DNA of 64,000 nucleotides, taken from positions 1-64,000 of the forward strand of contig CAZJNU010000002.1 in NCBI GenBank assembly GCA_964547485.1, written 5' to 3'. Shown piece by piece: positions 61,065 through 64,000 of the stretch; positions within the stretch are counted from its first letter, which is position 1; every line of letters starts with the position of its first letter. The notes under the pieces were generated by a model. The model was not told the origin of the DNA. It worked only from the letters and a program-made list of their open reading frames with translations, and ran no database searches. The DNA comes from JACJWR01 sp964547485. GTDB lineage: Bacteria; Actinomycetota; Actinomycetes; S36-B12; UBA10799. The position numbers were made by a program, and so were the translations under genes.

Positions 61065-61324
61065 CCAGCCTGACCCACTACTTCAGCGCCCCCGGACCTC
61101 TTGGCGCCAGCCGTCAGATAGGCAATCGGCCCGAACGGCTGGATCACCAGACACACGGCCCACAGGACCTTGGGTCCGCGAACCTCAGCGCGGGGTCGCC
61201 GCCACAGGTCGACTGCCGCAGTGGCTGTCAGCGCCAGCTCGATCGACGCTCCCACCAGCACCAACGTCTGCTGCCCGCTGGACATATCTCGCCAGCGCTT
61301 CCTACTCTTCCCAACTGTTCCCAT
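61061..61324 (-). CDS. PLDc_N domain small membrane protein
   Basis: 87 residues. The PLDc N-terminal-type two-helix domain: LVLVGASIELALTATAAVDL, RRPRAEVRGPKVLWAVCLV, then PFGPIAYLTAG. These small proteins are widespread in actinobacteria and have no known activity on their own. The start could instead be the ATG at 61285. Confidence 0.85.
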   Translation of the reverse strand: MGTVGKSRKRWRDMSSGQQTLVLVGASIELALTATAAVDLWRRPRAEVRGPKVLWAVCLVIQPFGPIAYLTAGAKRSGGAEVVGQAG

Positions 61325-61350
61325 GGTTCATCCTGGCATGATCAGCCCAG

Positions 61351-61692
61351 TCACGGAAAGATGTCGTCCAACCACCCAACAGCGGCTTCGGTATCGGCCA
61401 CCACCTCCGCGATGGCGGCATTTTCGGGGCGCCCGGCGGGCAGTACCAACCGGAGTTCCTGAAGTTCGGTTGCCAACAGCACCATCAGGTCCCGGGCTGC
61501 CTGCACCTGGCCGACCGCGGGTATTCCGCCAGCGTCCACCACGGTCACCACCTGCTCGAACCGGGCTTGGGCAAGGTGCGAGAGTTCGGTGGCCGCTGCT
61601 GCCCGCTCGACGATCTCCGGCGACAGTTGCGCGCCACCCCGTCGTCGCCAGCACATGATGTGAGGGTAGAACTTGCCGGGCAGTTCGGACAA
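61351..61692 (-). CDS. Hypothetical helical protein
   Basis: About 113 residues, not recognised. The body is all-helical (LSPEIVERAAAATELSHLAQ, then ARDLMVLLATELQELRLVLP) and ends AVGWLDDIFP. The start is uncertain: a TTG at 61692 or an ATG at 61656, neither with a good ribosome binding site. It lies behind the PLDc_N gene and is divergent from the WHxxH small gene. Confidence 0.6.
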   Translation of the reverse strand: MSELPGKFYPHIMCWRRRGGAQLSPEIVERAAAATELSHLAQARFEQVVTVVDAGGIPAVGQVQAARDLMVLLATELQELRLVLPAGRPENAAIAEVVADTEAAVGWLDDIFP

Positions 61693-61760
61693 GACGTGGC
61701 AGGTCGGCTAGACCGTCGGCCGGTCGCTAGCCTTGGCAGTAGCCGTCGCGGAGGTTGACG

Positions 61761-61946
61761 ATGATCAACAAGGAATGGCACCAGCAGCATGTTCTCGGCA
61801 GCAACGCCCCATTGGATGCCCGGGTGGCATGGCATAGCGAGCACGTCCAGGTCTGCGGCTGCCGAGGCATGCCGAAGTCAATCTCCGAGGAGATAGCGCG
61901 CCGCGAAGAGGCCGCTCGGGTTGACCAACCGGACACTGGTCGCTGA
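61761..61946 (+). CDS. Small protein with duplicated WHxxH and CxC motifs
   Basis: 61 residues. The ATG at 61761 has GGAGG six bases upstream. Sequence pattern: W6-H7-x-x-H10, then 14 residues later W24-H25-x-x-H28, then C32-G-C34-R. I recognise the INKEWHxxH...WHxxHxxxCxCR pattern as a recurring but functionally undefined small bacterial domain. The paired His and Cys suggest metal binding. It precedes a redoxin gene by 29 bases on the same strand. Confidence 0.8.
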   Translation: MINKEWHQQHVLGSNAPLDARVAWHSEHVQVCGCRGMPKSISEEIARREEAARVDQPDTGR

Positions 61947-61975
61947 GCTGGGCCAGAGTCGCCTACCGTGGGACC

Positions 61976-62524
61976 ATGGCAGTGCATTCCAGCATGGTTC
62001 CGCTGGGGACAGCTCTTCCCGATCAGACCCTTTCCGACACCGGCGGTCGGCCGGTCAACCTGGCTGAACTGCGTGGCGCGGGCGTGCTGGTGGTGATGTG
62101 GTCCGCCAACCACTGCCCCTACGTGCGACACCTCGAGCGGTCGTTGGCAGCCCTCGCCGACGAGTTCGCAGACCGGGCCGTGTCGTTCGTCGCGATCTGC
62201 AGCAATGACGTGGTGGCGTATCCGGACGACGATCTGGCGGGCCTCACCGAGCAGGCTGAACGCGCGGGTTGGACGTTTCCCTACCTGATCGACCCCGACC
62301 AGACGGTGGCACATCAGTTCGGCGCGGTGTGCACGCCGGACTTCTTCGTCTACGGGATTGCGGGCGAGCTGGCATATCGCGGGGCGTTCGACAGTTCCAC
62401 ACCACGCAACCACGCCCCCGTGACCGGGGAGTTGCTCCGAACAGCGATTCTGCTCGCGGCCGCCGATCGTCCGATCCCGGAACCACACCGTCCGGCGATG
62501 GGATGCGCCATCAAGTGGCGCTGA
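61976..62524 (+). CDS. Thioredoxin-fold (AhpC/TSA-like) redoxin
   Basis: 182 residues. Redoxin core with VVMWSANHCPYVRHLERSLA, where the CPYV motif has a single Cys in place of CxxC, and VAICSNDVVAYPDDDLAGL. YLIDPDQTVAHQFGAVCTPDFFVY follows. The C-terminal motif PAMGCAIKWR is typical of this subfamily. Its role is probably thiol-dependent reduction in the cytoplasm (no signal peptide). It lies upstream of a ferredoxin/thioredoxin-type reductase gene, which could be a partner. Confidence 0.88.
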   Translation: MAVHSSMVPLGTALPDQTLSDTGGRPVNLAELRGAGVLVVMWSANHCPYVRHLERSLAALADEFADRAVSFVAICSNDVVAYPDDDLAGLTEQAERAGWTFPYLIDPDQTVAHQFGAVCTPDFFVYGIAGELAYRGAFDSSTPRNHAPVTGELLRTAILLAAADRPIPEPHRPAMGCAIKWR

Positions 62525-62577
62525 CACGCGCGGTGACACTGACTCCGAACTTGCCATCGCGGCACTAGCGTTGGGGG

Positions 62578-63564
62578 GTGGAATCCCGAGAGTGCGACCT
62601 GCTGATCATCGGTGCCGGTCCCACCGGCCTCTACGGCGCCTACTACGCGGGTTTCCGCGGTTTCAGCACCGTGGTCCTCGACACGCTGCCGGAGTTGGGC
62701 GGCCAAATCACTGCGATGTATCCGGAGAAGGACATCTTCGATGTCGCCGGGTTCCCCAGCATCAAGGGCCGGGAATTGGTCGACCAACTCAGCCAGCAGG
62801 CGAGAACCTTCCCGATCGACTTCGTGCTCGGCGATCAGGCATGCGAACTGGAAACCTCCGACGATGGACCGGCTGTGGTCCGGACCGTCGCAGGTCGCGA
62901 GTTCACGACCAAGGCAGTGGTGCTCGCCGGTGGGATCGGATCGTTTCGACCCCGGCCGATCCCAGTCGGCGAAGAGTGGCTGGACCGCGGGGTCGCCTAC
63001 TTCGTCCCCCGACTGGCGGACTATCGCGATCGGAATGTGGTCATCATCGGCGGCGGGGACTCAGCGTTCGACTGGGCCTGGTCGCTGCAACCGGTCGCGA
63101 CGTCCGTCACCCTGGTGCACCGGCGAGAGGCGTTCAGAGCCCATGCCGGCATGGTCAAGAAGGTGCGGGACGCCGGAGTCACGCTGATAACGAGCCACCA
63201 GCTGAGTGCCGTCGCCGGAGGTGACACGGTCACCTCTGTGACGGTCAAGCACCGAGACACTGGCGAGGAGACCGTCCTACAGGCCGACGCCGTGATCGCC
63301 GCATTGGGCTTCATCGCCAATATCGGGCCGATGGCGCAGTGGGGCCTCGAGCTGGAGAAGCGCCGCGTCAAGGTCGACAGCGCGATGCGGACATCCCTGC
63401 CGCGAGTATTCGCTGCCGGCGACCTGGCGGCCTATGACGGCAAGGTGCCATTGATCGCGGCGGGTTTCGGAGAGGCTGCCACGGCAGTCAATAATGCGGC
63501 GCCCCTGATAGATCCCCACTATGGGGTGTTTCCGGGGCATTCTTCAGGCGAATCCGGCGAGTAG
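62578..63564 (+). CDS. NAD(P)/FAD oxidoreductase, ferredoxin-NADP+ reductase type (YumC-like)
   Basis: 328 residues. FAD-binding LLIIGAGPTGLYGAYYAG at the start, with GGQITAMYPEKDIFDVAGFP, which is diagnostic of FNR type 2. The NADPH-binding domain has VVIIGGGDSAFDWAWSL. The second FAD contact is VFAAGDLAAYDGKVPLIAAG. There is no CxxC redox pair in the NADPH domain, so it is not a thioredoxin reductase. GTG start with a weak ribosome binding site. No ferredoxin gene is in the window. Confidence 0.9.
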   Translation: MESRECDLLIIGAGPTGLYGAYYAGFRGFSTVVLDTLPELGGQITAMYPEKDIFDVAGFPSIKGRELVDQLSQQARTFPIDFVLGDQACELETSDDGPAVVRTVAGREFTTKAVVLAGGIGSFRPRPIPVGEEWLDRGVAYFVPRLADYRDRNVVIIGGGDSAFDWAWSLQPVATSVTLVHRREAFRAHAGMVKKVRDAGVTLITSHQLSAVAGGDTVTSVTVKHRDTGEETVLQADAVIAALGFIANIGPMAQWGLELEKRRVKVDSAMRTSLPRVFAAGDLAAYDGKVPLIAAGFGEAATAVNNAAPLIDPHYGVFPGHSSGESGE

Positions 63565-63611
63565 CACCCCCCGCCATCGGCGCCGCTGAGAAGTCGCCTA
63601 CCCTCTGGCTC

Positions 63612-64000
63612 GTGAGCCCATTCAAAGCCACCCCCGAGCCCTTCCCCTCCGACACCTTCGGTGATGTACTCGCTGCGAATGCGCGCTTCGCGGCCGAGTA
63701 TCACGCTCCGGAATCACTCACCGGTCGGGCCGCGAAGGGGTTGGCGGTGGTGACCTGTATGGACTCAAGGGTGGATCCGCTAGAGATTCTCGGGATGGGC
63801 AGAGGCGACGTCAAGATCCTGCGCAATGCCGGGGCCCGGGTGACGGAGGACGTCCTGCGCACGCTGGCGCTGGCCTCCTACCTACTTGATGTCGACCGGA
63901 TTCTGGTGATGCCGCATACGGACTGCCGGATGGCCAAGGGCGAGGAAGCGGATGTCCACGCCGCCATCTATGAGAACTACGGAGTCGACACTCGCAGTAT
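63612..64000 (+). CDS. Beta-type carbonic anhydrase, N-terminal part
   Basis: The first 129 codons; the gene runs off the right edge. Beta-carbonic anhydrases interconvert CO2 and bicarbonate with a zinc held by two Cys and one His. Seen: VVTCMDSRVDPLEILGMGRG (first Cys and Asp-Arg dyad), ILRNAGARVTEDVLRTLALA and MPHTDCRMAKG (His and second Cys). It resembles the short mycobacterial type. GTG start, no strong ribosome binding site. Confidence 0.9.
   Translation, partial: MSPFKATPEPFPSDTFGDVLAANARFAAEYHAPESLTGRAAKGLAVVTCMDSRVDPLEILGMGRGDVKILRNAGARVTEDVLRTLALASYLLDVDRILVMPHTDCRMAKGEEADVHAAIYENYGVDTRS

Overview
The window is a 64 kb stretch of a high-GC Gram-positive chromosome. The gene content points to the class Actinomycetes. 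It carries SepIVA, DUF2469, DUF3515 and DUF4436 family proteins, a WhiG-type sigma factor, the rpsB-tsf-pyrH-frr-cdsA-rlmN string, and the rpmF-rnc-mutM-smc-ftsY-amtB-glnB-glnD-ffh-rpsP string. GTG starts and 1-4 base stop/start overlaps are common. A run of exactly 100 Ns at 13228-13327 is a scaffold join, so this is a draft assembly and may be a metagenome bin. No tRNA, rRNA, CRISPR array, insertion sequence or prophage was seen.

Layout. 1-13.2 kb, mostly minus strand: rlmN (cut by the window edge), cdsA, frr, pyrH, tsf and rpsB; a plus-strand M23 peptidase; then whiG, xerC, a DUF4436 protein, dprA, yifB and yraN. A PLP aminotransferase-fold gene and, across the N gap, an amino acid permease interrupt the core order. 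14.8-24.5 kb: DUF2469, rnhB, two signal peptidase genes, rplS, trmD, rimM, khpA, rpsP, ffh, glnD, glnB and amtB. These cover translation, protein export and nitrogen sensing. 26-41 kb: ftsY, smc, a small coiled-coil gene, mutM, rnc, an ACP-like gene, rpmF, DUF177, sepIVA, coaD, rsmD, recG, a DAK2 protein, rpmB and thiL. 41-64 kb is more accessory: ddl, two Cys/Met-metabolism PLP enzymes, cystathionine beta-synthase, an M13 metallopeptidase, an App1-type phosphatase, a DUF1028 surface protein, a PHB-depolymerase-like lipoprotein, PAP2, PucR, hydrolases, a redoxin, a ferredoxin/thioredoxin-type reductase and a carbonic anhydrase (cut by the right edge).

The most unusual items are as follows. 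(1) A 114-residue membrane-tailed protein at 44103-44447 has Ser at every third position for 23 consecutive triplets, inside a nine-residue super-repeat. (2) A decayed vapBC2-like toxin-antitoxin pair lies at 50548-50999: the antitoxin is internally deleted and the toxin has two frame breaks. (3) Two GlnR-type operators sit upstream of amtB, spaced about three helical turns apart. (4) There are three very small genes: a 58-residue coiled-coil protein, a 41-residue basic protein with a near-ideal ribosome binding site, and a 61-residue protein with duplicated WHxxH motifs and a CxC. (5) S2 and S16 carry repetitive acidic/Ala-rich C-terminal tails.

Functional links: cbs, metB and the adjacent permease form a transsulfuration unit. 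amtB-glnB-glnD form the ammonium-sensing unit. ffh, ftsY and the two signal peptidases cover co-translational export. smc, sepIVA, xerC, recG, dprA and yifB cover chromosome handling, septation and DNA uptake or repair.
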